A model generated the notes under the pieces. That model saw only the letters and a list, made by a program, of their open reading frames with translations, was not told the DNA's origin and searched no databases. The position numbers and the translations under genes are program-made. Shown here in pieces: positions 39,939 to 49,441 of a DNA stretch of 64,000 nucleotides (positions are counted from its first letter, which is position 1; every line of letters begins with the position of its first letter). Origin of the DNA: an uncultured Lysobacteraceae bacterium (GTDB taxonomy: Bacteria; Pseudomonadota; Gammaproteobacteria; Xanthomonadales; Xanthomonadaceae); the NCBI GenBank assembly GCA_902825775.1, contig CADECF010000010.1:1-64000 (forward strand), written 5' to 3'.

Positions 39939-42335
39939 GTGGCCCGCATCGAATACGACGAAGACGACTACGACGACGAGCAGCAGACGCCGGATTGGCG
40001 GCGTCGCCTGTTCATTTGGGCGCTCGCTGCAGTGGGGCTGGGGTTGGGTTTCCTGATCCCGTACACGCTGTACCTGAACTATCAGGTCGGGCAGCGTTTC
40101 GGCCAGTTCCAATGGCAGATTCCGACCCGCGTTTTCGCTCGGCCGCTGCAACTTCAGCCGGGCTTGGCGATGGATGCGCAGACGCTCAAGACCGAGTTGG
40201 ACGCCGCGGCCTATCGCGACGATGGCGCCGGCGTGCGCCCCGGCACGTACTCGCGCAACGGCGGGCGTTGGCTGATCGCCAGTCGCGGCTTTCAGGACGT
40301 CGACCGCGCGATCGCTCCGGGCCGCATCGAACTCACGTTGTCCGGCGGCCGCGTCGCCGGCCTGCGCGACGCCACCCGCAAGCGCGCGCTCAAGTCCGCA
40401 TTGCTCGACCCGGCGCGCATCGCCACGCTGTACGGCCAGCAGCAGGAGGAACGGCGGCTGGTACGCATCGCCGAAGTCCCGCAACTGCTCACCGACACGT
40501 TGCAGGCTGTGGAGGACCGCGATTTCGCGCATCACTACGGCATCGACCTCAGCGGCATGGCGCGGGCGCTGTTCGTCAACGTGCGATCCGGCGAGGCCAA
40601 GCAGGGCGCCAGCACGCTGACCCAGCAGCTGGCGCGCAGCGGTCTGCTCGGCATCGGCCGCGAGCAGACCCTGACCCGCAAGTTCAACGAGATCCTGTAC
40701 GCGCTGCTGATGGAGGCGCGCTACGACAAGGGCACCATCCTCGAGGCCTACCTCAATCAGGTCTATCTGGGCCAGCGCGGCGCGCAGGCGATCCACGGCG
40801 TTGCCGCCGGCGCCGAGTTCTGGTTCGCGCGCGATCTGCGCGACTTGTCCACCGAGCAGGTCGCGTTGCTGGTCGGCATCATCCGCGGCCCTTCCTACTA
40901 CGATCCGCGCCGCAATCCGGAACGCGCCAAGCAGCGCCGCGACTTCGTGCTCGGTGAGATGCTGGAAACCGAGCTGATCAACAAAGCCGAATACGATCGC
41001 GCGTTGAAGGCGCCGCTGGGCATCACCCAATCGCCGGGCAGCGTCGCCGCCAATCGTTTTCCGGCGTACGTCGATTTGGTGCGCCGCCAATTGGCGCGCG
41101 ATTACCCGGCCGATGCGCTGCAGGGCGCCGGGCTGAGCGTGCTAACCGGCATGTCGCCGTCGGCGCAGGCCTATGCCGAAGGCGCCGTGACGCGCACGCT
41201 GAAATCGCTGGACAGCAAGCGCCGGCCGGCGTTGCAGGCCGGGCTGGTGGTCACCGACGTGCACGATGGCGAAGTCGTCGCCGTTGTCGGCAGCCGCAAT
41301 TTCGCGCAACCCGGTTTCAATCGCGCGGTGGAAGCCAAGCGTCCGGTGGGATCGTTGCTGAAGCCCTTCGTCTATCTGCGCGCATTGGCCTTGCTCGACC
41401 GCTATTCGCTGGCGACCTGGATCGACGACTCGCCGGTCACCGTGACGCTAGGCAAAGGCCGGCGCTGGACGCCCGGCAACTCCGACGGACGCAGCCACGG
41501 CACCGTGCGTCTTATCGACGCGCTGGCGCAGTCGTACAACCAGGCGACGGTGCGCGTAGGCATGGCGGTCGATCCGGCCGTCATCGCCGATTTGATCCAC
41601 ACGCTGGCCAGCATCCAGGTCGAGCCCAATCCTTCGTTGATTCTGGGCTCGATCGACCTGAGCCCGTACGCGATGGCGCAGTTGTACCAATTCCTGGCCA
41701 GCGGCGGCGAATTGCAATCGTTGCACGCCGTGCGCGGCGTGCTCGACCGCGAAGGCAAGCCGGTCAAGCGTTACGACAAGGCGCCGGTGCCGGCGCAGGA
41801 AGGCGATTCGATCGCGGTGCGGCTGATCACGATCGCGCTGCAGCAGGCCGTGTCCAACGGCACCGGCCGGCAACTGGTCAACGACGGGCTCGGCCGCTTG
41901 CAGTCGGCCGGCAAGACCGGCACTAGCAACGACAGCCGCGACAGTTGGTTCGCCGGCTGGACCGGCGATCATCTGGCGGTGATCTGGGTCGGCAACGACC
42001 AGAACGAACCCACCGGCCTGTATGGCGCCACCGGCGCGATGCGCGTGTGGTCGGGCATCTTCTCGCGCCTGCCGACCGCGCCGCTGCAGGTGTCCGACAA
42101 AGGCCTGGAATGGCAGTGGGTGGCGCAGTCCAACAGCACCGACGCCGGTTGCCCCGGCGCGCGCCGTTTCGCTTTCGTAGCCGGTTATGCGCCCGCTTAT
42201 CAGCCTTGCCAGATCGCCGCGCCGGAAGAAGAGCAAAGCGGCGGATGGCGCGAATGGTTCGGTTGGGGCAAGGACGACGCGCGTCCGCAACAGGACCCCG
42301 ATCAGGTCCCGCCCCCCGAGACACCGGAGCAATAA
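39939..42335 (+). CDS. mrcB: Penicillin-binding protein 1B
   Basis: A 798-residue bifunctional peptidoglycan synthase (E. coli PBP1B 844). An acidic N-terminal cytoplasmic tail (EYDEDDYDDE) leads to one membrane helix and a UB2H-like region. The glycosyltransferase (GT51) has the catalytic Glu192 in AVEDRDF. The transpeptidase has Ser472 in VGSLLKP (SxxK), SYN and KTGT. It polymerises and cross-links the wall. CpoB of the tol cluster is a known regulator of PBP1B in E. coli. It begins at GTG. A -10-like TAGACT is at 39906-39911. Confidence 0.96.
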   Translation: MARIEYDEDDYDDEQQTPDWRRRLFIWALAAVGLGLGFLIPYTLYLNYQVGQRFGQFQWQIPTRVFARPLQLQPGLAMDAQTLKTELDAAAYRDDGAGVRPGTYSRNGGRWLIASRGFQDVDRAIAPGRIELTLSGGRVAGLRDATRKRALKSALLDPARIATLYGQQQEERRLVRIAEVPQLLTDTLQAVEDRDFAHHYGIDLSGMARALFVNVRSGEAKQGASTLTQQLARSGLLGIGREQTLTRKFNEILYALLMEARYDKGTILEAYLNQVYLGQRGAQAIHGVAAGAEFWFARDLRDLSTEQVALLVGIIRGPSYYDPRRNPERAKQRRDFVLGEMLETELINKAEYDRALKAPLGITQSPGSVAANRFPAYVDLVRRQLARDYPADALQGAGLSVLTGMSPSAQAYAEGAVTRTLKSLDSKRRPALQAGLVVTDVHDGEVVAVVGSRNFAQPGFNRAVEAKRPVGSLLKPFVYLRALALLDRYSLATWIDDSPVTVTLGKGRRWTPGNSDGRSHGTVRLIDALAQSYNQATVRVGMAVDPAVIADLIHTLASIQVEPNPSLILGSIDLSPYAMAQLYQFLASGGELQSLHAVRGVLDREGKPVKRYDKAPVPAQEGDSIAVRLITIALQQAVSNGTGRQLVNDGLGRLQSAGKTGTSNDSRDSWFAGWTGDHLAVIWVGNDQNEPTGLYGATGAMRVWSGIFSRLPTAPLQVSDKGLEWQWVAQSNSTDAGCPGARRFAFVAGYAPAYQPCQIAAPEEEQSGGWREWFGWGKDDARPQQDPDQVPPPETPEQ

Positions 42336-42340
42336 CACTG

Positions 42341-42862
42341 ATGAGTCTTTCGTTTCGAACCTGCCTGTTGATCTCTGCGATCGCGCTGCTGGCCGCCTGC
42401 GCCTCGCCACCGGTGATCCAGGTGCAGTCGCTGACCCAGGCGACGCCAGAACAGATGGTCGCCGAAGTGCGCGCCGCGGCCGGCGACGACGATCGCGAGC
42501 TGGCTGTGCAGCCGCTGCGCGATTCGGAAGTCGAAGACCTGCGCCAGAACGCGGCACGACTCGAACAGCAGAAGCATTACCAGGACGCCGCCGCCGCGCT
42601 CGACAAGGCCTTGTCGATCACCCCGGACGACCCCGCCGTGCTGCAGGAACGCGCCGAAGTCGCGTTGCTGTTGCGCGATACCGGGAAAGCGGAAACGCTG
42701 GCGCGTCGCGGTTTCGAACTCGGCGCCAAGGTCGGGCCTTTGTGCCGCAAGCACTGGGCCACCGTGCGCCAGGCGCGGCTGGTGGCGGGCGATGCCGCCG
42801 GGGCCGAGTCGGCCAAGACCCAGATGGACAGTTGCAAGGTCGCCGGCCTGGACCGTTTCTGA
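42341..42862 (+). CDS. TPR lipoprotein
   Basis: A 173-residue predicted lipoprotein with lipobox LLAAC (Cys20). A helical domain follows with TPR-like units (QQKHYQDAAAALDKALSITP, AEVALLLRDTGKAETLARRG). It starts five bases after the mrcB stop, so it is likely co-transcribed and translationally linked. This suggests, but does not show, a role as a PBP1B regulator or partner, like LpoB. It shows no clear LpoB similarity. The name is descriptive. Confidence 0.85.
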   Translation: MSLSFRTCLLISAIALLAACASPPVIQVQSLTQATPEQMVAEVRAAAGDDDRELAVQPLRDSEVEDLRQNAARLEQQKHYQDAAAALDKALSITPDDPAVLQERAEVALLLRDTGKAETLARRGFELGAKVGPLCRKHWATVRQARLVAGDAAGAESAKTQMDSCKVAGLDRF

Positions 42863-42872
42863 CCGCGGTCTC

Positions 42873-42997
42873 TTTGTGGGAGCGGCTTTTGTGGGAGCGG
42901 CTTTAGCCGCGAACTCTTGACCATAGCTCTGCGGCAATCCGAAAAGCTCGCGGCTAAAGCCGCTCCCACAAAAGCCGCTCCCACGAAAGCCGCTCCA
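42873..42997. repeat. Family-B cluster, extended inverted pair
   Basis: Two stacked TTTGTGGGAGCGGCTTT units face two or three stacked reverse units across about 45 bases. The core is GAGCGGCTTTAGCCGC. The duplicated outer halves suggest tandem growth of one B pair. It occupies the gap after the TPR lipoprotein gene. Confidence 0.88.
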
Positions 42998-43032
42998 CAT
43001 GAAACACGGCTCGACGTGCGAAACTGCGCACC

Positions 43033-45057
43033 GTGAACCCGATGTCCCCGCTCGCCGAAGCCAGCCGCGCCGCGTTGTCCGAAGGCGGTTCGCTAGCCAA
43101 TAATATTCCTGCCTTCCAGCCCCGGCCCTCGCAGCAGCGGCTGGCGGAAGCGGTGGCGCATGCGTTCGAAAAACGCGAAGTGCTGCTGGCCGAGGCGGGT
43201 ACCGGCACCGGCAAGACCTACGCGTATCTCGTACCGGCGCTGCTGTCGGGGTTGAAGACCATCGTCTCCACCGGCACGCGCGCGCTGCAGGATCAGCTTT
43301 ACCACCGCGATCTGCCGCGCGTGCGCGACGCGCTCGGCACCGGCCTCAAGACCGCGTTGCTGAAGGGGCGCGCGAATTATCTTTGCCGTTATCGATTGGA
43401 AAAAGCCAAGGGCGAGCCGCGGTTCGCCTCGCGGGAGCAGGTCGCGCAATTCCAGCGCGTGGTCGCGTGGAGCGGGCGTACTAAGATGGGCGACCTGGCC
43501 GAGATCGACGGGCTGCCCGAAGATTCGCCGCTTGTTCCGCTGGTCACCTCGACCGCGGAAAACTGCCTGGGCAGCGAATGCCCGATGTGGGGCGACTGTT
43601 TCGTGGTGCAGGCGCGGCAGCGCGCGCAGTCCGCCGACATCGTGGTCGTCAACCATCATCTGCTGCTGGCGGATCTGGCGCTCAAGCAGGAAGGCTTCGG
43701 CGAGATCCTGCCCGGCGCGCAGGCGTTCGTGGTCGACGAGGCGCATCAGTTGCCGGAACTGGCCGCGCAGTTCTTCGGCGAAGGCATCGGCGCGCGTCCG
43801 CTGGTCGAACTCGCGCGCGACGCGCTCGGCGAATGCAAGGACGTGCAAGGCTCGCTGGCCATGGTGCAGCAGCCGGCGCAGGCGCTGGAGCAGGCTACGC
43901 GCGCATTGCGCGCCGCGATGGAATCCTTGCCTTCGCGCGGCACCCGGCAGCGCGCCATGCACGATGCCGATGTCGCCGACGCCTTCGACGCGCTGGCCGA
44001 AGCGATCGCCAAACTCGCATCCACGCTGGAGCCGCTGCGCGAATCCGCGCCGGGCTTCGAAGCCTGCCATGTGCGCGCGCAGGACTTCGCCGCGCGGCTG
44101 GAACGATGGCGTGCGGTGCGCGAATACGACGACGAATTCGCGGCGCCCGACGACGACGTGCGCTGGTACGAACTGTCGCCGCGCGGTTTCCGCCTGCAAC
44201 GCACGCCCTTGGACGTGTCCGGGCCTTTGCGCGCGCATCGCGAACGTTCGCAGGCGTCGTGGGTGTTCACCTCGGCGACGCTGGCGGTGGAAGGCCGCTT
44301 CGATCACGTCGCCACCCGGCTCGGCCTGGAGCAACCCGAAACCCTGCTGGAGCCCAGCCCCTTCGATTGGGCCACCCAGGCTTTGTGCTATCTGCCGCCG
44401 AACCTGCCCGAGCCGATGTCGCGCGAGTACAACACCGCGCTGATCCAAGCCCTGCGGCCCGTGCTCGAAGCGTCCAGCGGCCGCGCCTTCGTGCTGTTCG
44501 CCTCGCACCGTGCGCTGCGCGAAGCCGCCGAGTCGTTGCGCGACGGTCCCTGGCCGCTGTTCGTGCAGGGCGATGCGCCGCGGCACGTGCTGCTGCAGCG
44601 TTTCCGCGAATCCGGCCACGGCGTGCTGCTCGGCGCGGCCAGTTTCCGAGAGGGCGTGGACGTGGTCGGCGCCGCGCTGAGCGTGGTGGTGATCGACAAA
44701 TTGCCGTTCGCCGCGCCCGACGATCCCGTGTTCGAAGCGCGACTGGACGCGATCCGCCGCGCCGGCGGCAATCCGTTCCGCGACGAACAGCTGCCGCAGG
44801 CGGTGATCGCGCTCAAGCAGGGCGCCGGGCGCCTGATCCGCAGCGAATCCGATCGCGGTGTGCTGGTGCTGTGCGATCCGCGCCTGCTGGGCAAGTCGTA
44901 CGGGCGCATTTTCCTGGACTCGCTGCCGCCGTTGCCGAGATCGCGCCGGATCGACGACGTGGCGGCTTTTTTCGCCGCCGATACGGTGGATCAATGCCTC
45001 CAGGAGCCCGACCACGAGCTTCCCGCTTTTGCGGGAGGGGCTTCAGCCCCGACATAG
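43033..45057 (+). CDS. DinG/YoaA-type ATP-dependent helicase
   Basis: A 674-residue superfamily 2 (XPD-like) helicase. Walker A GTGTGKT is at 56-62, DEAH is in VVDEAHQLP, and the Cys for an Fe-S cluster lie in NYLCRYR and in NCLGSECPMWGDC, as in YoaA/DinG. It probably helps in DNA repair or replication. It starts at GTG (43033); an ATG at 43042 is the alternative. The last nine residues, FAGGASAPT, and the stop codon come from a family-B variant repeat at 45025-45089. No ribosome site is clear. Confidence 0.92.
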   Translation: MNPMSPLAEASRAALSEGGSLANNIPAFQPRPSQQRLAEAVAHAFEKREVLLAEAGTGTGKTYAYLVPALLSGLKTIVSTGTRALQDQLYHRDLPRVRDALGTGLKTALLKGRANYLCRYRLEKAKGEPRFASREQVAQFQRVVAWSGRTKMGDLAEIDGLPEDSPLVPLVTSTAENCLGSECPMWGDCFVVQARQRAQSADIVVVNHHLLLADLALKQEGFGEILPGAQAFVVDEAHQLPELAAQFFGEGIGARPLVELARDALGECKDVQGSLAMVQQPAQALEQATRALRAAMESLPSRGTRQRAMHDADVADAFDALAEAIAKLASTLEPLRESAPGFEACHVRAQDFAARLERWRAVREYDDEFAAPDDDVRWYELSPRGFRLQRTPLDVSGPLRAHRERSQASWVFTSATLAVEGRFDHVATRLGLEQPETLLEPSPFDWATQALCYLPPNLPEPMSREYNTALIQALRPVLEASSGRAFVLFASHRALREAAESLRDGPWPLFVQGDAPRHVLLQRFRESGHGVLLGAASFREGVDVVGAALSVVVIDKLPFAAPDDPVFEARLDAIRRAGGNPFRDEQLPQAVIALKQGAGRLIRSESDRGVLVLCDPRLLGKSYGRIFLDSLPPLPRSRRIDDVAAFFAADTVDQCLQEPDHELPAFAGGASAPT

Positions 45058-45123
45058 TTTGTCGGGGCTGAAGCCCCTCCCACAAAAGCAGGATCAAAGC
45101 TCGCGGTTGGAGCCGCTCCCACA
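45025..45123. repeat. Family-B variant (GAGGGGCTTCAGCCCC) inverted pair and half B
   Basis: 22-base perfect arms at 45033-45054 and 45060-45081 with a 5-base loop. The helicase stop codon TAG is in the loop region. A single half B (45096-45123) follows and ends three bases before the -10-like TAAACT of tsaB. Confidence 0.92.
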
Positions 45124-45125
45124 GG

Positions 45126-45131
45126 TAAACT
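45126..45131 (+). promoter_or_regulatory. Candidate -10 hexamer for tsaB
   Basis: TAAACT ends six bases before the tsaB ATG. No ribosome site stands between. The -35 region would be inside the half B repeat. Confidence 0.4.
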
Positions 45132-45137
45132 GGCGCG

Positions 45138-45836
45138 ATGAAACTGCTCGCCTTCGAAACCGCCACCGAAGCCTGTTCGGTCGCCGTCTGGATCGACGGC
45201 GAGGTGCGCGAGCGTTTCGAAATCGCGCCGCGCCGTCATGCCGAATTGGCTTTGCCTTGGGCCGAGGCGATGCTGGCCGATGCCGGCATCGCGCGTTCGC
45301 AGCTCGACGCGATCGCCGTCGGCCGCGGTCCAGGCGCGTTCACCGGCGTGCGTCTGGCGATCGCGATCGCGCAGGGCATCGCGCTCGCGCTGGATAAACC
45401 GGTGGTGCCGGTATCGACTTTGGCCGCGCTGGCGATGCAGGCGCAGGGCGAACGCATCCTGGCGGCGATCGATGCGCGGATGGGCGAGGTTTATGCGGCC
45501 GCGTTCCGGCGCGAGGGCGAAGGAGTGTTCGCCATGTCGCAGGAAACCGTCGGCGCACCCGATAGCGTGCAGCTTCCGGGCGACGAAGCGGGGTGGCAGG
45601 GCGTCGGCACCGGCTTCGCTGCGGCCGATGCTGTCCTGCAACAGCGGTTGCAGCAACGATTGAGCAGCGTCGACGCTGGCGCATTGCCGCATGCCGCGGA
45701 TGTCGCCCGCGTGGCTGCGCTCGCGTTCGCACGCGGCGAGGGTGTGGCGCCAGAACGCTTGGAGCCGGCGTATCTGCGCGACAACGTGGCGCTGACGTTG
45801 GAACAGCAGAAAGCGCTTCGCGCCGGTCGCGTTTGA
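45138..45836 (+). CDS. tsaB: tRNA t6A modification protein TsaB
   Basis: A 232-residue ASKHA-fold protein (E. coli 231) that pairs with TsaD to make N6-threonylcarbamoyladenosine in tRNAs reading ANN codons. The N-terminal phosphate-like motif LAFETATEACSVAVW and the loop AVGRGPGAFTGVRLAIA match the family. TsaB lacks catalysis and acts as a scaffold. The other t6A genes are not in the window. Confidence 0.95.
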   Translation: MKLLAFETATEACSVAVWIDGEVRERFEIAPRRHAELALPWAEAMLADAGIARSQLDAIAVGRGPGAFTGVRLAIAIAQGIALALDKPVVPVSTLAALAMQAQGERILAAIDARMGEVYAAAFRREGEGVFAMSQETVGAPDSVQLPGDEAGWQGVGTGFAAADAVLQQRLQQRLSSVDAGALPHAADVARVAALAFARGEGVAPERLEPAYLRDNVALTLEQQKALRAGRV

Positions 45837-45842
45837 TACTCA

Positions 45843-45874
45843 GCCGTCATTCCCGCCTTCACGGGAATGACGGC
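45843..45874 (+). terminator. Hairpin after tsaB (family F)
   Basis: GCCGTCATTCCCG and CGGGAATGACGGC form a perfect 13-pair stem with a 6-base loop, six bases after the tsaB stop, followed by TTAAAAA. It is a probable bidirectional terminator, and also looks like a dispersed repeat unit. Confidence 0.6.
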
Positions 45875-45971
45875 TTAAAAACATTTGGCCGGCGAACATC
45901 GGAATTCCCGTACGGGAACTAAAGTCCGCAAATCGCGGTCAGCAGCCATCGACCGCTACGGAGCGCATCTC

Positions 45972-46598
45972 ATGAGCAAGCCCACCCGCCGCGAACCCAA
46001 CTCGGGAGTCCTCGGCTGGCTCAAAGCCGAAGCCCGTCCGCTACTGATCATGGTCCTGCTGCTGACCGTGGCGCGCACGTCGTTCGCCAACCACTACAGC
46101 GTGCCCAGCGGTTCGATGGAGGACACGTTGATGCCCGGCGACCGTGTATTCGTCGACATGACGGCCTACGGCGTACGCATTCCGTTCACCGGAATAGAAG
46201 TGGTGCCGCGTGGCGCGCCGCAGCGCGGCGATATCGCGATATTCAAGTCGCCGCTCGACGGCACGCGGCTGATCAAGCGCGTGGTCGCGGTCGGCGGCGA
46301 CGAAGTGAGCCTGGTCGATGGACGCCTATCGATCAACGGCAAGCCGCTGGCCTCGGCGAGCGAACGCGACGTCGAATGGTTCGGGCAACACCGGGCCGAC
46401 CTGAATCTGGATTACGGCGGTGGACCGGACATTCCCTATCTGGTCGTTCCGCATGGCCGGGTGCTGATGGTCGGCGATCATCGCGGCAATAGCCGAGACG
46501 GGCGCGTTTTCGGCCTGGTCGCCAGCCGCGAGTTGTATGCACGCGCAGTCAGCGTCTACTACCGTCGCGGCGAAGGTTTGGTCTGGAAAAAGCTGTAG
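45972..46598 (+). CDS. Signal peptidase I family protein (LepB-like)
   Basis: A 208-residue inner-membrane protein. One membrane helix (LLIMVLLLTVARTSF) is followed by the serine-lysine catalytic pair: Ser48 in VPSGSMEDTLMPGD and Lys102 in RLIKRVVAVGGDEV, plus GDHRGNSRDGR. It should cleave signal peptides. It has one anchor and is much shorter than E. coli LepB (324), so it may be a second signal peptidase rather than the main one. No lepA or rnc is adjacent. GGAG precedes the ATG by eight bases. The stop codon lies in a perfect palindrome (46591-46624). Confidence 0.9.
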   Translation: MSKPTRREPNSGVLGWLKAEARPLLIMVLLLTVARTSFANHYSVPSGSMEDTLMPGDRVFVDMTAYGVRIPFTGIEVVPRGAPQRGDIAIFKSPLDGTRLIKRVVAVGGDEVSLVDGRLSINGKPLASASERDVEWFGQHRADLNLDYGGGPDIPYLVVPHGRVLMVGDHRGNSRDGRVFGLVASRELYARAVSVYYRRGEGLVWKKL

Positions 46599-46711
46599 GG
46601 TGGGCCTTGGCCCACCCTACAGCTTGTGGGAGCGACTTCAGCCGCGAGCTTTACCCGTCGTGATGGGGCTGCAAGATCAAGAGCTCGCGGCTGAAGCCGC
46701 TCCCACGAAAA
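46591..46711. repeat. Perfect 16-base-arm palindrome (family G) and family-B pair
   Basis: AGCTGTAGGGTGGGCC and its reverse complement meet around TT at 46591-46624. The lepB-like stop codon is in the left arm. A B pair follows (46623-46651, 46679-46710). All of it lies in the gap to the next, opposite-strand gene. Confidence 0.9.
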
Positions 46712-46737
46712 CCGGCTCGCATAAAGAATCGGGTCGC

Positions 46738-47301
46738 TCAGCGCAGTTGCAGGAACAGGATCGAAACATAGGCGAGGAAGCCGGCGAGCACGAACACCGC
46801 ATTCCACAGATGAAAGCGCGCACTGCGGATGCTGGCGGCGACGAGGCTCAGCGCCACGAACACGATCCGGAACGCCGCATCGGTATCCAGCGGGACGGCA
46901 CCGTCGTTTATCCATTCTTCGATCAGGCTCACCCCCGGCACCAGCGCCAACAGACCGAAAAACCAGACTCGGTTGCCGTCGAAGTTCGCCGGCAGATCGA
47001 CCGCGTCTTCGTCGCCCAGATCCGGCAGCACCAAGTAGCTGACCAGGAACATCGTGACCGGCATCATCAAGTACAGCAGGAACGCGAAGAACGAAAACTC
47101 GTCGGCCTCGCGCCGTTCGAACGCCACCCACCAGATCTGGATGTTGGCCAGGAACAGCATCGCCATCCAGCACAACGTGGTCGCATGCGGCTTCACCCGT
47201 GCGCGCAATTGGATCAGCCGCGCCGCGCCCGACAAAAGATTGGCCAAAGCCAAGCCGATGATGATCGAGGTCAATACCGACAGGTATTCGAACTTGGTCA
47301 T
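46738..47301 (-). CDS. Multi-pass membrane protein of unknown function
   Basis: A 187-residue protein with about five or six hydrophobic segments (LSVLTSIIIGLALANLL, MAMLFLANIQIWWVAF, FFAFLLYLMMPVTMFLVSYL, FFGLLALVPGVSL and FRIVFVALSLVAAS). I do not recognise the family. Its ATG is two bases after the tonB stop on the same strand, so it is probably translationally coupled to tonB. A hydrophobic accessory to a transporter or a lipid-interacting protein are both possible. Confidence 0.75.
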   Translation of the reverse strand: MTKFEYLSVLTSIIIGLALANLLSGAARLIQLRARVKPHATTLCWMAMLFLANIQIWWVAFERREADEFSFFAFLLYLMMPVTMFLVSYLVLPDLGDEDAVDLPANFDGNRVWFFGLLALVPGVSLIEEWINDGAVPLDTDAAFRIVFVALSLVAASIRSARFHLWNAVFVLAGFLAYVSILFLQLR

Positions 47302-47303
47302 GG

Positions 47304-48185
47304 CTACTGATCGATCAGTTCGCCGCCCGGCATGAATTGCCAGGTGCGCGTCACATGCAGGATATCGACATTCTCTTCGGTCTTGGGCAACGCCTCGAAA
47401 GGTTCGGACAGGCGCACGATGCGCAGCGCGGCGGCGTCGAGCATGGGGATGCGGCTGGACTGGATTACGTCGGCCCGCTCCACGCTGCCGTCGCGGCGGA
47501 TCGCCACGGTGATCACCACCACGCCGCCGATATGGCGGCGGCGCGCCTCGTCGGGGTAGTTGAGGTTGCCGACGCGCTCGACCCGGTCGACCCAGCCGCG
47601 CAGATATGTCGCATAGACGTATTCGCGGGTGCTGGCCGAAACGAATTTGCGCTTGGGCCGTTTGGCGTAGCGCTGCGAGCGCAGATGGATCTCGGCCGCG
47701 AGCCGCGCCATGGCCAGGTCGCGTTCGACCTTCTGTTGGCCCTGGGGCAATGAGGTTGTTACCGGCGGCGTCGGGGTGGCTTCGGGCGTAGGCAGTTGGG
47801 TTTCGGCGTTGCGGGTGCTGACCACCCGCGCTTCCGGCGGCGGTTGCGGCGCCGGCGCCTGGGCGCGCAGTTCGCGCGGCGCCACACCGGCCTCGGGCTG
47901 CGGCACCTGGCCGATCTCGGCTTCGCGCGGCCTCAGGCTCTTATCGTGCTCGCCGCCGCCCTGGTTGTTGGCCTGGGCCAGGAAGTCCGCCTGTTTAGGG
48001 GTCAGCGGTGTCTGGGCCTGGGTCAGGATCACATCCAGCGTCGGCAGGATCGGCGCCGCATCGTCCAGGGCGAAGCCCAAGCCCAGGATCAGCATGCCGT
48101 GCAGCAGCAGCGACAGCGCCAGCGATGCGCTGAGGCGCTGGTTCTCGCCGATCTGGGGGACGGTGGGGGCGGGGATGGCCGACAT
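47304..48185 (-). CDS. tonB: TonB-family energy transducer
   Basis: A 293-residue protein. The N-terminal helix LSASLALSLLLHGMLILGLG contains the SxxxH motif, a periplasmic Pro-rich stretch follows (PAPQPPPEAR, PTPEATPTPP), and the last 100 residues are a TonB C-terminal domain (NYPDEARRRHIGGVVVITVA). It transmits energy to outer-membrane receptors, for example the BtuB-like one at 3-4.8 kb, but the partner is unknown. No exbBD are adjacent. I use the ATG at 48185; the frame's TTG one codon earlier is weaker. AAAAGG precedes it by five bases. Confidence 0.88.
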   Translation of the reverse strand: MSAIPAPTVPQIGENQRLSASLALSLLLHGMLILGLGFALDDAAPILPTLDVILTQAQTPLTPKQADFLAQANNQGGGEHDKSLRPREAEIGQVPQPEAGVAPRELRAQAPAPQPPPEARVVSTRNAETQLPTPEATPTPPVTTSLPQGQQKVERDLAMARLAAEIHLRSQRYAKRPKRKFVSASTREYVYATYLRGWVDRVERVGNLNYPDEARRRHIGGVVVITVAIRRDGSVERADVIQSSRIPMLDAAALRIVRLSEPFEALPKTEENVDILHVTRTWQFMPGGELIDQ

Positions 48186-48248
48186 CAAAACCTTTTAGGC
48201 GCGGATCGAATCAGAATCTTTTTTTCGACGCGGATCAAATCTGATGAG

Positions 48249-48299
48249 CACGGATAAAGCTTTTTTTGATCTATCCGCTTTTATGGGACTTTATCCGTG
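48249..48299. repeat. Inverted repeat CACGGATAAAG (family H)
   Basis: 11-base arms at 48249-48259 and 48289-48299 are reverse complements. A related GACGCGGATCAAAT stands upstream. It fills the gap between gshB and tonB and may end the gshB transcript. Confidence 0.75.
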
Positions 48300-48312
48300 T
48301 CTAAAACCGCTT

Positions 48313-49260
<948 letters not shown>

Positions 49261-49360
49261 GAATGGTCGCTTTTTCCCCAATTTGGGCACTGATGTTACC
49301 AGTCGTGCCAAACCTTACGTCGGGCTCGCGCCATTCAGCGAAAATTCCTATAACGAAAAC

Positions 49361-49391
49361 TTGACAGTGCACGCCGGGGCTGGGATATAGG
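49361..49391 (+). promoter_or_regulatory. Candidate sigma-70 promoter of pilG
   Basis: A perfect -35 box TTGACA at 49361-49366. A weak -10 TATAGG at 49386-49391 is 19 bases away. The start of transcription would be about 45 bases before the pilG ATG. It is the only good box in the 181-base divergent gap. Confidence 0.45.
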
Positions 49392-49441
49392 TAGTTTCGC
49401 GGCACGCCTATTCTTCGCGTGCGCACAGGGGATACAGAAAA

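Noticed and set aside
49349..49354. TATAAC as -10 of pilG
   Set aside because: It matches the -10 box well, but the -35 position holds CG-rich sequence. The TTGACA at 49361 is the better anchor, although its -10 is weak.
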